Origin: Streptomyces sp. NBC_00236
GTDB taxonomy: Bacteria > Actinomycetota > Actinomycetes > Streptomycetales > Streptomycetaceae
Reading direction: 5' to 3'
NCBI RefSeq assembly: GCF_036195045.1
Contig: NZ_CP108100.1
Span: forward strand, 6,634,001-6,698,000
DNA: 64,000 bases
Shown here: piece by piece, positions 43,145 to 55,049 of the stretch
Layout: each line of letters starts with the position of its first letter
Position numbering within the stretch: the stretch's first letter is position 1
The notes under the pieces: model-generated
The model's input: the letters and a program-made list of their open reading frames with translations, nothing else
What the model was told of the DNA's origin: nothing
The model's database searches: none
Position numbers and translations under genes: made by a program

Positions 43145-44193
43145 TTTCGGGCCGTCTTCTTGGACGGGGACGTCGTCGCGGTCTCCGCGGCGTGGTCCAG
43201 GGGGATCGCGTCGATCGCTTCTCTGGTCACACGCTCGGTGCCATTGAGGATTGCGTCGATCGCGGCGCCGCGGATCGCGTGAGACAACGCTCCGATCATG
43301 CCGTCGGCCCGGTTGTGGAGGTAACGGTCCAGCTTGACCAGGCTTCCCGGCGGGTGTTCGTGCAGGAGCAAGGTCTCTTCCAAGGTCGCGACCAGCCTCT
43401 TCCATTCGTCTCCGTAAGGAAACGGGCGGGTGGGAACGAGGGTGAACCGGCCCGCGATCTGGGCGCCCCGCGTGCCGGCCAGGAGTTCACTGGTCTCCAG
43501 GCCGATACCGGCGTAAACGAACGTTGCGGGGATGCGCTCCGAGAAGTACTTCAGGGTGTCGGAGACCTCGCCGCCGGCCCGCGTGACCTGCGAGACATTG
43601 TGGATCTCGTCGACGAGCACGAGGCCGGTGCGAGTGTCGGTGCAGACGCCGACCACTGCCTCGATGATGTCCGTCATGTTCGAGCGGCCTCGGACGGGAA
43701 GGCCGAGGAAGCGGGCGAACTCAGCGGCGACCATGCGGGCGGTGGCCGCGGGCGGGACGGTGATGTAGAGAACCGGGATGCGGTCGGCGATGTTCGGGTG
43801 CCGGGCCCGGTCGAGGAGTTCGTGGGACCGTCCGAGCTGGGTGATGGCGCTGGTCTTGCCCGTTCCGGGAAGCCCGGAGACCATCAGGCCGCGGCGGGCG
43901 CTGATCGCGTGCCGGTTGAGCAGGACCAGCCTGCGGCCGCAGATCACCGTCTTCTCGACGAACGAGGTGGCGACCGTGAGCATGCGGGCGTGATGGCCGA
44001 GTCGATCGTCGTCGTAAAGGTCCCGGGCGGTGGGAGAGAGCTGTTCCAGGTCGCGGGGAGACAAGAGGACCGGGGGCGCGGGGGAGCTGTCGATGAACCT
44101 CCGCCATCCGTCCAATGTGGTGAGCTGCCGGTTGGCATCGGCATCGACCTCCAGCAACGCGGTGTGTCGGGCCGCTAGTTCAGGGGTGGTCAC
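43141..44193 (-). CDS. tniB: TniB/TnsC-like AAA+ transposition ATPase
   Basis: 350 residues. Walker A GLPGTGKTS at 107-115, Walker B LVLVDEIHN at 191-199 and sensor region FVYAGIGLETSELL. The family oligomerises on target DNA and activates the transposase. The GTG start at 44193 overlaps the tniA stop and the stop overlaps tniQ. The C-terminus is basic (SPSKKTARK). Confidence 0.92.
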   Translation of the reverse strand: MTTPELAARHTALLEVDADANRQLTTLDGWRRFIDSSPAPPVLLSPRDLEQLSPTARDLYDDDRLGHHARMLTVATSFVEKTVICGRRLVLLNRHAISARRGLMVSGLPGTGKTSAITQLGRSHELLDRARHPNIADRIPVLYITVPPAATARMVAAEFARFLGLPVRGRSNMTDIIEAVVGVCTDTRTGLVLVDEIHNVSQVTRAGGEVSDTLKYFSERIPATFVYAGIGLETSELLAGTRGAQIAGRFTLVPTRPFPYGDEWKRLVATLEETLLLHEHPPGSLVKLDRYLHNRADGMIGALSHAIRGAAIDAILNGTERVTREAIDAIPLDHAAETATTSPSKKTARK

Positions 44194-46079
44194 GAACGCC
44201 TCCAGGGATTGGCGAGCGGGTCGAACAAGCCCAGCGGGACGACCTTGGCCAGGCCAAAGTCCGCATCGTCCTCTGGCGGCGCCCCGGTGACCGGCGGGTC
44301 AGGATTCGACCGGTCGGTCGTGGTGGCCCGGGTGCGGGCAGCGACGCGGCGGTCTCGCCGGGAAGCCCTGGCCGGACGGCCGTTCTCCTCTGCGGGGCCG
44401 TCGTGGGCTCGCTGCAGAAGGGCAGCGGCGGCATCGGCGATCTGTTCCTCACTCCCGCCGGGCACCTGTTCACGGGCGTGGTCCCAGGCCATCTCGCCGA
44501 ACGGGACGCCGACGCGGTGCAGGTGCTTCCAGAACACCGTGATCCACCGGTTGGACTCGTCGCGGCGGTCCCGTACCCAGATGCGGGAGACGTCGTAGAG
44601 GTCGTAGTGGATCTCCCATAACCCCTTCTTCGCCGCCACCCCGGAGTGCTGACGGCGCAAGGGAGTCAACTCGCGGGCGTCATATGTGCGGTGGTTGATC
44701 CGGATGCCGTAGGCGTTGATCGCCTGCCACCGTTCGGGCAGCAACTCGATGTAGTCCTCGCCGCTGAGCGGAGCCGGAACGTAGCCGCACGACTCCAGCA
44801 GCGTCGCGTACTTCTCGTTTGGCGAGAACGCCCGCTTCGGGGAGTCCGGGTCCCGCAGTGCATCGTGCGGACGGTTCTGCCAGACGGCGACGGTCCACTC
44901 CTCCAACAAACTCTGCAGCTCGGACAAGGACCACAGCGGCCCGTTCTCCAGCCCCCGGCCCCGACGGTCCACCGACCGGCCGGTGTAGCCCGCGACGAAC
45001 TGCGCGAACAGCGTCGCCACCGACCCCAGCGTCTTCTCGATCGCGCCCTTCTCGAAGGGGGACGCCTTGTGAGTCGGCTGAAGACTGATGCCCAGGTAGC
45101 GGCAAGAGGCACGGAAGTTGTTCGAGATGAAGGCCTTCCCGTGGTCGCAGACGATCGTGTCCGGCACGATCACAGGCTTCGCAGCTGCGTGCTCCAGCCG
45201 CTCGTCCAAAGCCAGCAGCCGCCGGTGCGGCATCGCCGACCTCGACATCCGAAGGGCCTCCGACCAGCCAGGACGCATCGCCTCTGGGGTGACGCTCCGG
45301 GCCAGGAGAGCAGAAGCGTCGGCCGCCTTCGTCGTCGGTCGCAGCACCACAGCGGCCAGTGACCTGGTCGCCAGGTCGATCATGGCCGTCAACTCGACCT
45401 TCTCGGCAATCCCGTTGTCCAGCCGCACCAGGACATCCAGCGGAGTGGAGTCGATCTGTATCCATTCCCCTGGCGCGCAGGCGGGCACCTCCCCGAACGG
45501 ACCGGTCGGACGCGCGTTCACCGAACGGCGCGTGGTCGCCGAGCCTGTGGCGTGGGTGCCGGCCGCCAGCCTGTCGAACAGCCGGTAGAGCGTGCGCTCG
45601 GACGGCACCTCGACACCTTCCGCGTCGTCGCGTGCGTTCAGGATCTGTGTCGCCCGCCAGACCACGAAGCCGATCGTCTTGGACGACGCCTCGGCGGTTT
45701 CCTCGATCGCCTCTCGCATCGCCTCGACCACCGCCGGGTTGACCCGGCCGAACGACGGCATCTGTTTGGCCGACCGGCCATCGGCCAGTCCTACCAGCCC
45801 GTCGCGCTGGTAGCGCTGGCGCCGCTGCTTGACGCCGCTGGCCGTCATCGCGTGCCCGGCCGCGGTCAGCTCGGCAGCCTTGGCCCGCTCACGCTGAGCC
45901 AGCGAGTTCCGTGCCGGATCGAACTCTGGCCGCGGCGCCGTCCCCACAGGAGCATCCGACGGTAAGCCGTCCAAAACCTCCAGAATGTGCCTCTCCCACC
46001 AGCGGGCCTGTTCAGCCGCGGTCTCCGGGAACTCCGCGATCCTGCCCGTCGGAGGCACCCGCCGCCCTTTACCCGTCAC
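44190..46079 (-). CDS. tniA: TniA/TnsB-like DDE transposase
   Basis: 629 residues. N-terminal HTH domains (including ASGVKQRRQRYQRDGLVGLA) precede an rve integrase core with Asp210 (WIQIDSTPLDV), Asp312 (IVCDHGKAF) and Glu348 (FEKGAIEKTLG), giving D-x35-E. A C-terminal Mu-type beta-barrel and a Pro/Asp-rich tail follow. It should bind the terminal 20-mers and do 3' strand joining. GTG start overlaps the tnsA stop (GTGA). Confidence 0.94.
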   Translation of the reverse strand: MTGKGRRVPPTGRIAEFPETAAEQARWWERHILEVLDGLPSDAPVGTAPRPEFDPARNSLAQRERAKAAELTAAGHAMTASGVKQRRQRYQRDGLVGLADGRSAKQMPSFGRVNPAVVEAMREAIEETAEASSKTIGFVVWRATQILNARDDAEGVEVPSERTLYRLFDRLAAGTHATGSATTRRSVNARPTGPFGEVPACAPGEWIQIDSTPLDVLVRLDNGIAEKVELTAMIDLATRSLAAVVLRPTTKAADASALLARSVTPEAMRPGWSEALRMSRSAMPHRRLLALDERLEHAAAKPVIVPDTIVCDHGKAFISNNFRASCRYLGISLQPTHKASPFEKGAIEKTLGSVATLFAQFVAGYTGRSVDRRGRGLENGPLWSLSELQSLLEEWTVAVWQNRPHDALRDPDSPKRAFSPNEKYATLLESCGYVPAPLSGEDYIELLPERWQAINAYGIRINHRTYDARELTPLRRQHSGVAAKKGLWEIHYDLYDVSRIWVRDRRDESNRWITVFWKHLHRVGVPFGEMAWDHAREQVPGGSEEQIADAAAALLQRAHDGPAEENGRPARASRRDRRVAARTRATTTDRSNPDPPVTGAPPEDDADFGLAKVVPLGLFDPLANPWRRS

Positions 46080-46849
46080 AGGTCACCTTCATCCGCCAGG
46101 CGCACGATGGTGGACGGCCCCAGCAACTCGATCGCCAGTCCCTCGGCGGTCATCTCCTGGAGCCAGAGGAGATGGAACAAGACAGGGAGCGTCTCCAACC
46201 GATCGCCGGCGGCATCGGCGCCGACCATCAGCGGGGCCGGGAACGCGAAACCCTCCCGGAGCCGGTCCACGACTGGTCCGCGCAGGCACCGCGGGTGCCG
46301 ATAGCGCGACAGCCACCGGACATTTGCCAGTAGCACCGCCTCCGGCACCCCGACCCGCTCGAAGCTCCACCCCGCCTGGACGCAGGCCAGGCGGGTGACG
46401 TCGAACGCCTCTACGTCCTTCGGCTCGATCCGTTCATCGGCGCGGACGTCGACGACCACTGCCGAGCCGTCCCTGCGGCGTACGAAGTAGTCCGGAGCAT
46501 GCCGACGCTCCCGTTTGCCGTCGTGCCAGTGCAGCCAGAACGGCTGCGAGGCGATCCCTGCCACCTCGGGATCGAAGTCCATCAGCAAAAGCCGGTCCCG
46601 CTCCAGCCAAGACTCGAAACCGACGTGCTGCCCGACCGTTGCCGCCCAGTACCAGCCGGAGAAGTGACGCTCACCACGCGACCAGCGAAACGGTCGTACG
46701 GCAGCCACGTCCTCGAACCGGGCCGTCACACAGTCCAGCAGTGGACGCCGCCGACGCTCGCGTACAGCATCTACGTACGACAGCTCGACGTACGGCTCTG
46801 CAAGATCCACCTCGACCGGTACGGCCACCCAGCACCCCCAGCGCGTCAC
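46076..46849 (-). CDS. tnsA: TnsA-like endonuclease subunit
   Basis: 257 residues. The restriction-endonuclease-like core has Glu79 (FESWLERDRLLLMDFDPEV), Asp120 in HAPDYFVRRRDG and VVVDVRA at 132-138. The usual catalytic lysine is replaced by Arg136, as in other actinobacterial TnsA-like proteins I remember. It makes the 5'-strand cuts, allowing cut-and-paste transposition with TniA. GTG start is 81 bases from the right end. First gene of the transposition operon. Confidence 0.88.
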   Translation of the reverse strand: MTRWGCWVAVPVEVDLAEPYVELSYVDAVRERRRRPLLDCVTARFEDVAAVRPFRWSRGERHFSGWYWAATVGQHVGFESWLERDRLLLMDFDPEVAGIASQPFWLHWHDGKRERRHAPDYFVRRRDGSAVVVDVRADERIEPKDVEAFDVTRLACVQAGWSFERVGVPEAVLLANVRWLSRYRHPRCLRGPVVDRLREGFAFPAPLMVGADAAGDRLETLPVLFHLLWLQEMTAEGLAIELLGPSTIVRLADEGDL

Positions 46850-46930
46850 CTCGTACGACTAGGTTCGCTGGCAAGAAAGTCGAAACGACTGGGTTCGCTG
46901 TCAAACGCCTCGATTGGATGACAGCGGTCA

Positions 46931-46935
46931 AGCAC
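46931..46935. repeat. Target-site duplication AGCAC, right copy
   Basis: AGCAC directly after the right end of the Tn7-like element, matching 41463-41467. Confidence 0.7.
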
Positions 46936-46972
46936 GCCCTGACATGACCCTTCCCCGGTCATGTACTAGAGT

Positions 46973-46990
46973 TATCTCGACATCGAGATA
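46973..46990. promoter_or_regulatory. Palindromic operator in the aconitase promoter
   Basis: TATCTCGACATCGAGATA, 8-bp perfect arms around CA. Its core ATCTC-N6-GAGAT is shared with the palindrome before the XRE-MurA gene at 31659-31674. It lies 157 bases upstream of the aconitase GTG. Confidence 0.7.
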
Positions 46991-47026
46991 TATGCCGAAG
47001 GCGCACAGCGGGCCACCGTGCGGTAA

Positions 47027-49861
<2,835 letters not shown>

Positions 49862-49880
49862 GCATCAGCGGCAGTACGGC

Positions 49881-49920
49881 GAGAGGGCCGCACCCCCGGC
49901 GACGGGGGTGCGGCCCTCTC
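49881..49920. terminator. Aconitase terminator
   Basis: 17-bp perfect inverted repeat GAGAGGGCCGCACCCCC (49881-49897) and its complement (49904-49920), 6-base loop. The same hairpin sequence, with a different loop, recurs at 54987-55018 beyond the toxin gene. Confidence 0.9.
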
Positions 49921-49948
49921 TCATGTCAGTCGGTCCGGGAGACAGCCC

Positions 49949-50377
49949 TCATCGCGGGCAACGCATGCTCCACATGACGTCTCGGTGTTGTGACAGATCT
50001 TCCGAGGAGAAAGCATCCTCGATTCCCCGCACCGCGGTTACTCGCTGACACTGGACATATCCCTCGACGCTCGCTGACCTGAGAGCCACCACGAGGCGAT
50101 GCGGCCGCCATTTTGGATCCAGTCCGGATGCCCTATAGATCTTCTGGGATTCGCCAACGTCAGCCGCATGTACCTCAAGGCCTTCGTACCTGGTGGCAAG
50201 CTGCATGAAATCAACACCTTCGAAAAGGAGGTCGATTCCATGAAAATCCGTATCGTCGTCTCCGACGGCGCGGAGCAGCAGCTGTGAATGTCCCACACCG
50301 TACCGCCAGACCCTGAAGGTGTGCTCGGACTTGAAGTGAACCGACGACTGGCTGCTGTTACTCAAAGGGGTTGTCAA
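49949..50377 (-). CDS. Probable immunity protein for the adjacent toxin
   Basis: 142 residues, soluble (starts TTPLSNSSQSSVHFKSEHTF after the initiator; FRVWRYGVGHSQLLLRAVGD; LLFEGVDFMQLATRYEGLEV). The start is TTG at 50377 with GGGAGGT 7 bases upstream, overlapping the toxin stop by 20 bases. A small gene directly downstream of a polymorphic toxin is nearly always its immunity gene. I do not recognise the fold. Base composition is lower in GC than neighbours. Confidence 0.75.
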   Translation of the reverse strand: MTTPLSNSSQSSVHFKSEHTFRVWRYGVGHSQLLLRAVGDDDTDFHGIDLLFEGVDFMQLATRYEGLEVHAADVGESQKIYRASGLDPKWRPHRLVVALRSASVEGYVQCQRVTAVRGIEDAFSSEDLSQHRDVMWSMRCPR

Positions 50378-53300
50378 CCTTAATACCTCCCTCGTACCAG
50401 GTTATTCTGTTCCAGGCGCCGGGCGACTGGCTGATTTGGTAGAGCTCCCAGTCAGTAAGGCCCTCGAAATCTCTTGCCGGATCGACACTTTCCCCTCGGG
50501 CTGCCGCCGCTCGGGCGTTTTTGGAACCGATCCCGTTGAGGTTGAACGATATGCGAGTGGTGCTTTCTGGCTTGAGGAACTCCTTTACGTGATTATACCA
50601 TTGCTTATTATCCGGCCAGTGCTTGTACATTTCTGCGCCATGATCCATTGCGAATTCTTCCAATTCGTATGGATTGGTCGACGTCTCGGTCCGCCCCAGT
50701 GCTATATGGGAGCATCCAGAATTATGGACCAAGATCGACGTCTGGTCGGCCATGACGTAATAGGTGTGCAGATCGTTGACCGTGAGGTTATAGGTGCGTG
50801 CATACCTCGCGGACGAAACATTCTTCCGCACTGTGACGCGGGATCCGTCGGCACTCAGCAAGGCGGTGCCGGGCTTGAGATCGGCTGCCCGGGTCCACTT
50901 TCCCGCGGAAGAATTCCAGAAGGGGTGCTCGTAGGTTGCTGTGACCTTTTCCGTACCCCTCCCCGCGCCCATCGTCAGCGTGTTGAAAAGCTTGTCGTGT
51001 TCGGTGACTACGAGGCGGGTGACATGCCGCGGGCCCTTTCTTCCGCTGAGAGGGTCGGCCGCCATGACCCTGTCTCCGAGCTTGACGTCCTCGATATTTC
51101 GCAGCTTGCCGTTCCCCATGAGGACCTTCGTACCTGCCGGGAAGCATGTCTCGCACACTGCGGTAAGGGCTCGGATGGTTTCGTACGAAACCTTCAACAA
51201 GCGAAGTTTGGAGCTGATGGTCACATCCTTCATCAGCTCGGCACAAGCCCACAGATCGTGGTTGATGCAATCTTCCAGGTCATTGAGACCGGAAATTGCC
51301 TTGCCGAGCTCAAACAAGGCTGTGATGGTAGGTTCGAGCTTTTTCGACAGTGCAAGCGTGGTGCAGAACACGTCGGTCGGGGGCTTCTTGTCGCAGTAGA
51401 ACGGGTCATTCTCTGGCGGACATCCCAGAATTCCGCACTTGCGCATGCGCTCGGCCGGTGTGTCCTGGCGGAGTTTCGCGCGTTCGGCTCTTGCCTCCTC
51501 CTTTATCTTTGCGATAGCGGCCTGCAATGCCTCCGTGCCGGCTGTGCGGGCGGCTTCGGCGTCTTTTCCAGCGGCGATCGCAGAGGTACGTGCGTTTTTG
51601 GCTTCGGTCCATGCACTGGCTGCCGAAACGTGTGCCAGCTCCGAGGAGACCGTCGCATCGGCAGCCGAGACCGCAGCCTTTGTCGCAGCTTGCTGCGCGG
51701 AGGCTGCGGCACCTCGGGCGATGCTCGCAGACTCGGCGGCTTGAGCAGCCGAGGCGGTCGCATCCGCTGCCGACTTACTGGCCTGATCGTCGTAATAGTC
51801 AGCAAGTTTTGACGAAGCGTCGGCTGCGTCTTTGTACTTCTGGGCATCCTGCGCCGCCTTGCGCGCCAGTGCCGCGACCCGATTTGCCTCGGAAGCGTCC
51901 GCCTGGGCGGTCGCTGCCACGCTGGTCGCTCCGAAGATCAACCCCTGAATCTGAGCTACGTGTGTGGCGCTCAAGAGGTCCTTGCGAGCAGCCATGTACT
52001 GGCCGGATTCGACGAAGTTGTGCAGAAGTTCCGCCGGCCCTTCCAATGCGATGCGGGCAGCCGCCTTCAGTTCGGACCCGCCACTGGAAATGAGCTGGGC
52101 GGCTCGAACGCGCTCGTCCTGCTGACGGGCGACTGTTTGCCCACTACCCAAGAAGTCGCGGTACGCCTGGAGAGTCCCTGCACTGAGCGCGGTCTGCCCG
52201 GCCTCCTTGAGTACGGGTCCCCCGACTGAAGCCACTTGCGCGATGCTGACACGGAAGTCTTCTCTGCCGGCTTCGTACTGACCAGAGGCGAGGAAGGCGG
52301 AGATTGTAGTGGCGTCGCCCTTGAGCGCCTCCTCCGCAGCGTCACTCACTGATGTGAGCGGGCTGTCCACGGACAGGCGCTCGACCTGGGACCGGTCGTC
52401 CGCCTCGGCTGCTTCCTTCCAGCCTGTGCGAACGTATTCCGTAACGTCCTGATCCGTTCCGGCCACGGCTGCTTCCGCCGCTGCCCGGCTCCACGGGCCG
52501 CCGTCCTGCATCACCAGAACAGCCAGCTTGCGACCACCCCTCACCACTACGGTGGGGTCGGCGTCAGGCTCGGCCGCTTCTGTGGCCAGGCGCTGTGCCT
52601 CGGCCACACGATCCTTGCCCCGCTGAATACTTGCGGCGCGAGCAACCTCGCGGGCCTCGTCCTCTTCCTTGAGGTCCTTGGCCCGCTCGATACCGGCGTT
52701 CGTTCGTGAGAGGAGCTCAGCAGCCTCGACTTCGCGCGCCAGAGCGGTCACGGACTTCGCTTCTTCGACTGCCGCAAGTGCGGCATCAGCAGCCACCTGG
52801 GCCGCTGTGGCATGTGCGGTGGACTCCGTTGCCGCGGTGGCAGCGTCGCCCGCGTGGTCCGCCGCTTCATTGGCTGCCGTTGCCGAAGCGCGAGCGTGCT
52901 TTGCTGCGGATCTGGCTGCATCCCTTGCCTGGCCGGCAGCGACGGCAGATTTGCGGGCCAGTGTCACAGCTGCGTTGGCCGCGCGGCTCGCTTCCTGCGC
53001 GTGACGACGCGCTGCTGCTGCAGCTGCTCGGGCCGCAATGGCTCGGCTGTCGCTCTGATTCGCGTAACTGCTCGCCTCCGTTGCCGCGTTGGCCGCAGCC
53101 ATCGCGTTGGCCCCGGCGCCGGCAGCAGCCTGGGCAGCGTCACCGGCAGCTGTGGCAGCGATCGTGGCTTGGTCGGCTGCCTCAGCGCCCACTTCCGCGC
53201 TCTTCGCAGCGGCATTGGCTTCCTCCGCGGACTTTCGAGCTGCCGCGGCCTTGGTGGCGTCGGTAGCAGCGGCGGCAGCGGCACCACGTGCGCGTGCAGA

Positions 53301-54380
53301 CGCCTGGGCTGCGCCGGCGGCCGCTGAGGCTGCCTGCGACGCCGCATTGGCAGCGATGCGCGCAGAGCTGTTCGCTGCTTGCGCGGAGGAAATCGCCTGC
53401 TGCGCGGCGGCGGCTGCTTGGCTGGCGGTTGTAGCCGCGCGTGCGGCTGCGCTCGCAGCCTTGTTGGCGTCGCTCCCGGCCATGGCGGCCTCGGCGGCTG
53501 CTTGAATCGCTGCCGCCTTGGCCAGTTTCGATGACTCGACTGCACGTGCCGCGGCGTCCGTGGCCGCTACGGTTTCGGCCGCAGCCTGGCGACCTGCCTC
53601 TCGGGCCATTTCAGCCAACTGGGAAACAGTCAGGTGCTCCTGATCGCGTGCTCGGGCTACGTGCTGGCCGACTTCAAGGAATTCCCGAATCTCATCAGCG
53701 GAACCACTCAGGGCGAGTCGGCCCGCTGCTTGGACAGCGGGCCCGCCCGTGCTCAGGATCTGAGCGACCTGTACTCGCTGATCTTGATCGCGCTGTGCGT
53801 ACTGCCCGTCGGTCAAGAACTTTCTTACGTCGTCGGCTGTGCCGTTGAGGGCGGCCCGACCAGCTTCCTGTACACCGGGCCCGCCCTCGTTGATTATCTG
53901 AGCAGTACGCACTCGCTCGTCCTGCTCGAGTGGGTCCTTCCAGCCGAAATCCAGGAACAGCTTGAGATCTCCCGGTGTCCCACTCAGCGCTTTTCGGGCT
54001 GCTTCGATGGTGTTCTGACCACCGACACTTGCAATTTGGGCGGCGTAGACCCGGTTGTCTTGATGCGCGTTGTTCGACAACTCGGCGAGAAAGTTCTGAA
54101 CATCTGCATCATCGCCGGACAGTGCTACCTCTGCGGCTGCTTTTACGCCAGGACCGCCTATTTTCCAGAAATTGAGGACGCGTCCACGGTCGTTCGGCTC
54201 CGCCGAGGCGAGTTCCGTGTGCGGATCAAGTGTGGATTCCTTGGCTGCGGCAGGTGAGGTGCCGAGCAGTCCGGAAACGAGCATAAGGGGTAGGAGGCTA
54301 AGGCCAACGATGCGAATGGCGCGTTGTGTCTTGATCATGACAATCTTAAAGATTGCATGTCTTTGTAGGGGTTGCTTCAT
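50358..54380 (-). CDS. Secreted polymorphic toxin with ALF repeats, Hint domain and C-terminal toxin
   Basis: 1340 residues. The order is signal peptide (RIVGLSLLPLMLVSGLLG, AAA cleavage near 47), ALF-type repeats (about 55-260; YAAQIASVGG, RVRTAQIINEGGPGVQEAGR), and an Ala-rich coiled region (260-570). A second ALF group (about 630-860) and a second Ala-rich helix follow, then a HINT self-splicing-type protease domain at about 1079-1222 (CFPAGTKVLMGNGKLRNIED, ending SILVHN). The last 118 residues, from CSHIALGRTE, are the toxin (HGAEMYKHWPDNKQWYNHV, RISFNLNGIGS, TDWELYQISQSPGAWNRITW). Hint probably releases the toxin. The C-terminal fold resembles what I recall as a polymorphic-toxin type 27 domain, but that is uncertain. 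ATG 54380 follows AGGTGA. Confidence 0.88.
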   Translation of the reverse strand: MKQPLQRHAIFKIVMIKTQRAIRIVGLSLLPLMLVSGLLGTSPAAAKESTLDPHTELASAEPNDRGRVLNFWKIGGPGVKAAAEVALSGDDADVQNFLAELSNNAHQDNRVYAAQIASVGGQNTIEAARKALSGTPGDLKLFLDFGWKDPLEQDERVRTAQIINEGGPGVQEAGRAALNGTADDVRKFLTDGQYAQRDQDQRVQVAQILSTGGPAVQAAGRLALSGSADEIREFLEVGQHVARARDQEHLTVSQLAEMAREAGRQAAAETVAATDAAARAVESSKLAKAAAIQAAAEAAMAGSDANKAASAAARAATTASQAAAAAQQAISSAQAANSSARIAANAASQAASAAAGAAQASARARGAAAAAATDATKAAAARKSAEEANAAAKSAEVGAEAADQATIAATAAGDAAQAAAGAGANAMAAANAATEASSYANQSDSRAIAARAAAAAARRHAQEASRAANAAVTLARKSAVAAGQARDAARSAAKHARASATAANEAADHAGDAATAATESTAHATAAQVAADAALAAVEEAKSVTALAREVEAAELLSRTNAGIERAKDLKEEDEAREVARAASIQRGKDRVAEAQRLATEAAEPDADPTVVVRGGRKLAVLVMQDGGPWSRAAAEAAVAGTDQDVTEYVRTGWKEAAEADDRSQVERLSVDSPLTSVSDAAEEALKGDATTISAFLASGQYEAGREDFRVSIAQVASVGGPVLKEAGQTALSAGTLQAYRDFLGSGQTVARQQDERVRAAQLISSGGSELKAAARIALEGPAELLHNFVESGQYMAARKDLLSATHVAQIQGLIFGATSVAATAQADASEANRVAALARKAAQDAQKYKDAADASSKLADYYDDQASKSAADATASAAQAAESASIARGAAASAQQAATKAAVSAADATVSSELAHVSAASAWTEAKNARTSAIAAGKDAEAARTAGTEALQAAIAKIKEEARAERAKLRQDTPAERMRKCGILGCPPENDPFYCDKKPPTDVFCTTLALSKKLEPTITALFELGKAISGLNDLEDCINHDLWACAELMKDVTISSKLRLLKVSYETIRALTAVCETCFPAGTKVLMGNGKLRNIEDVKLGDRVMAADPLSGRKGPRHVTRLVVTEHDKLFNTLTMGAGRGTEKVTATYEHPFWNSSAGKWTRAADLKPGTALLSADGSRVTVRKNVSSARYARTYNLTVNDLHTYYVMADQTSILVHNSGCSHIALGRTETSTNPYELEEFAMDHGAEMYKHWPDNKQWYNHVKEFLKPESTTRISFNLNGIGSKNARAAAARGESVDPARDFEGLTDWELYQISQSPGAWNRITWYEGGIKVDNPFE

Positions 54381-54986
54381 CTCATCACCTGACGATTGGT
54401 GGGTGCAGGAATTTTGATTTCGGCTGTCCGGTGGGTGCGAATGAGGGGATTTCCCGGGAGTCGATAGGTTGATGTGAAACGCTGCGGCGATGCATGGTCA
54501 GTCGGTGAGGGTTGGGCTGAAGGAGGGCTGCAGCCTCGGGGGAGGGGCCGCGTGCGCCGGGTTGCATTCGGGCAGCAGGATATATCCGCCGCTCCTTTTG
54601 AGTCCGATGGCCTTTGTTGTAAAAATGACAGAAGCCCTTCCGGATGTGGAGCCTGCGTATCTAGTGGACTCCACTGGCATGTAATGAACAAGAAAAGAGT
54701 TCGCTGAATCCTACTTGGGGCCCGAAGAGTGGTCAATGGCCGTCCGATTGGTTCTTTTGGGAGGGGATGATGCCAATCTGGTTTGACATCCTCTGGGAGT
54801 GCTGTGCCGTAATGAAATGGTTTGCTGCCCGCGTTCTTCGAGTGGACTCCAATGGGAGGCTTGGGGTGCTTTCAATGCGTTTCTGGTCCAAGAGAAATGT
54901 GATGTGCTGGTGAATGTCTGGTGGTCTGCCGCTGCGAGATGGCGCAGCTGGGCCGGCATCCAGGGGGGACTTCCTGGACATGAGGA
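54381..54986. other. AT-richer non-coding region upstream of the toxin gene
   Basis: About 600 bases with clearly lower GC than the rest of the window and no credible gene. GTGGACTCCA(C/A)TGG occurs at about 54664 and 54842. It probably holds the toxin promoter and is likely horizontally acquired with it. Confidence 0.5.
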
Positions 54987-55018
54987 AGGGCCGCACCCCC
55001 TCGTGGGGGTGCGGCCCT
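54987..55018. terminator. Second copy of the aconitase-type terminator
   Basis: 14-bp perfect repeat AGGGCCGCACCCCC (54987-55000) and its complement (55005-55018), loop TCGT. The arms are identical to the inner part of the hairpin at 49881-49920. Confidence 0.85.
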
Positions 55019-55049
55019 CTCTTCAAGCGTCAGAAAATCCTGAACGAGC

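Larger units (their letters stand above)
41468..46930 (-). mobile_element. Tn7-like transposon with TnsA, TniA, TniB, TniQ
   Basis: 5463 bp. The left end begins TGTCCTTTGACACTGAAG at 41468; the right end, read inward from 46930, begins TGACCGCTGTCATCC. AGCAC flanks both sides (41463-41467 and 46931-46935) as a 5-bp target duplication. Transposase-site-like 20-mers of pattern TTTGACA-N2-GAA-N3-AGTCG lie at 41473-41492 (left, inward) and, inverted, at 46886-46905 and 46856-46875 (right). One further match at 41515-41534 has the opposite orientation. All five genes run on the minus strand, the first four coupled by GTGA overlaps. The insertion lies about 210 bases upstream of the aconitase start. 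Confidence 0.8.

Noticed and set aside
50099..50287. Plus-strand ORF of 62 codons opposite the immunity gene
   Set aside because: It overlaps the better-supported immunity gene and has no ribosome-binding site or family features.
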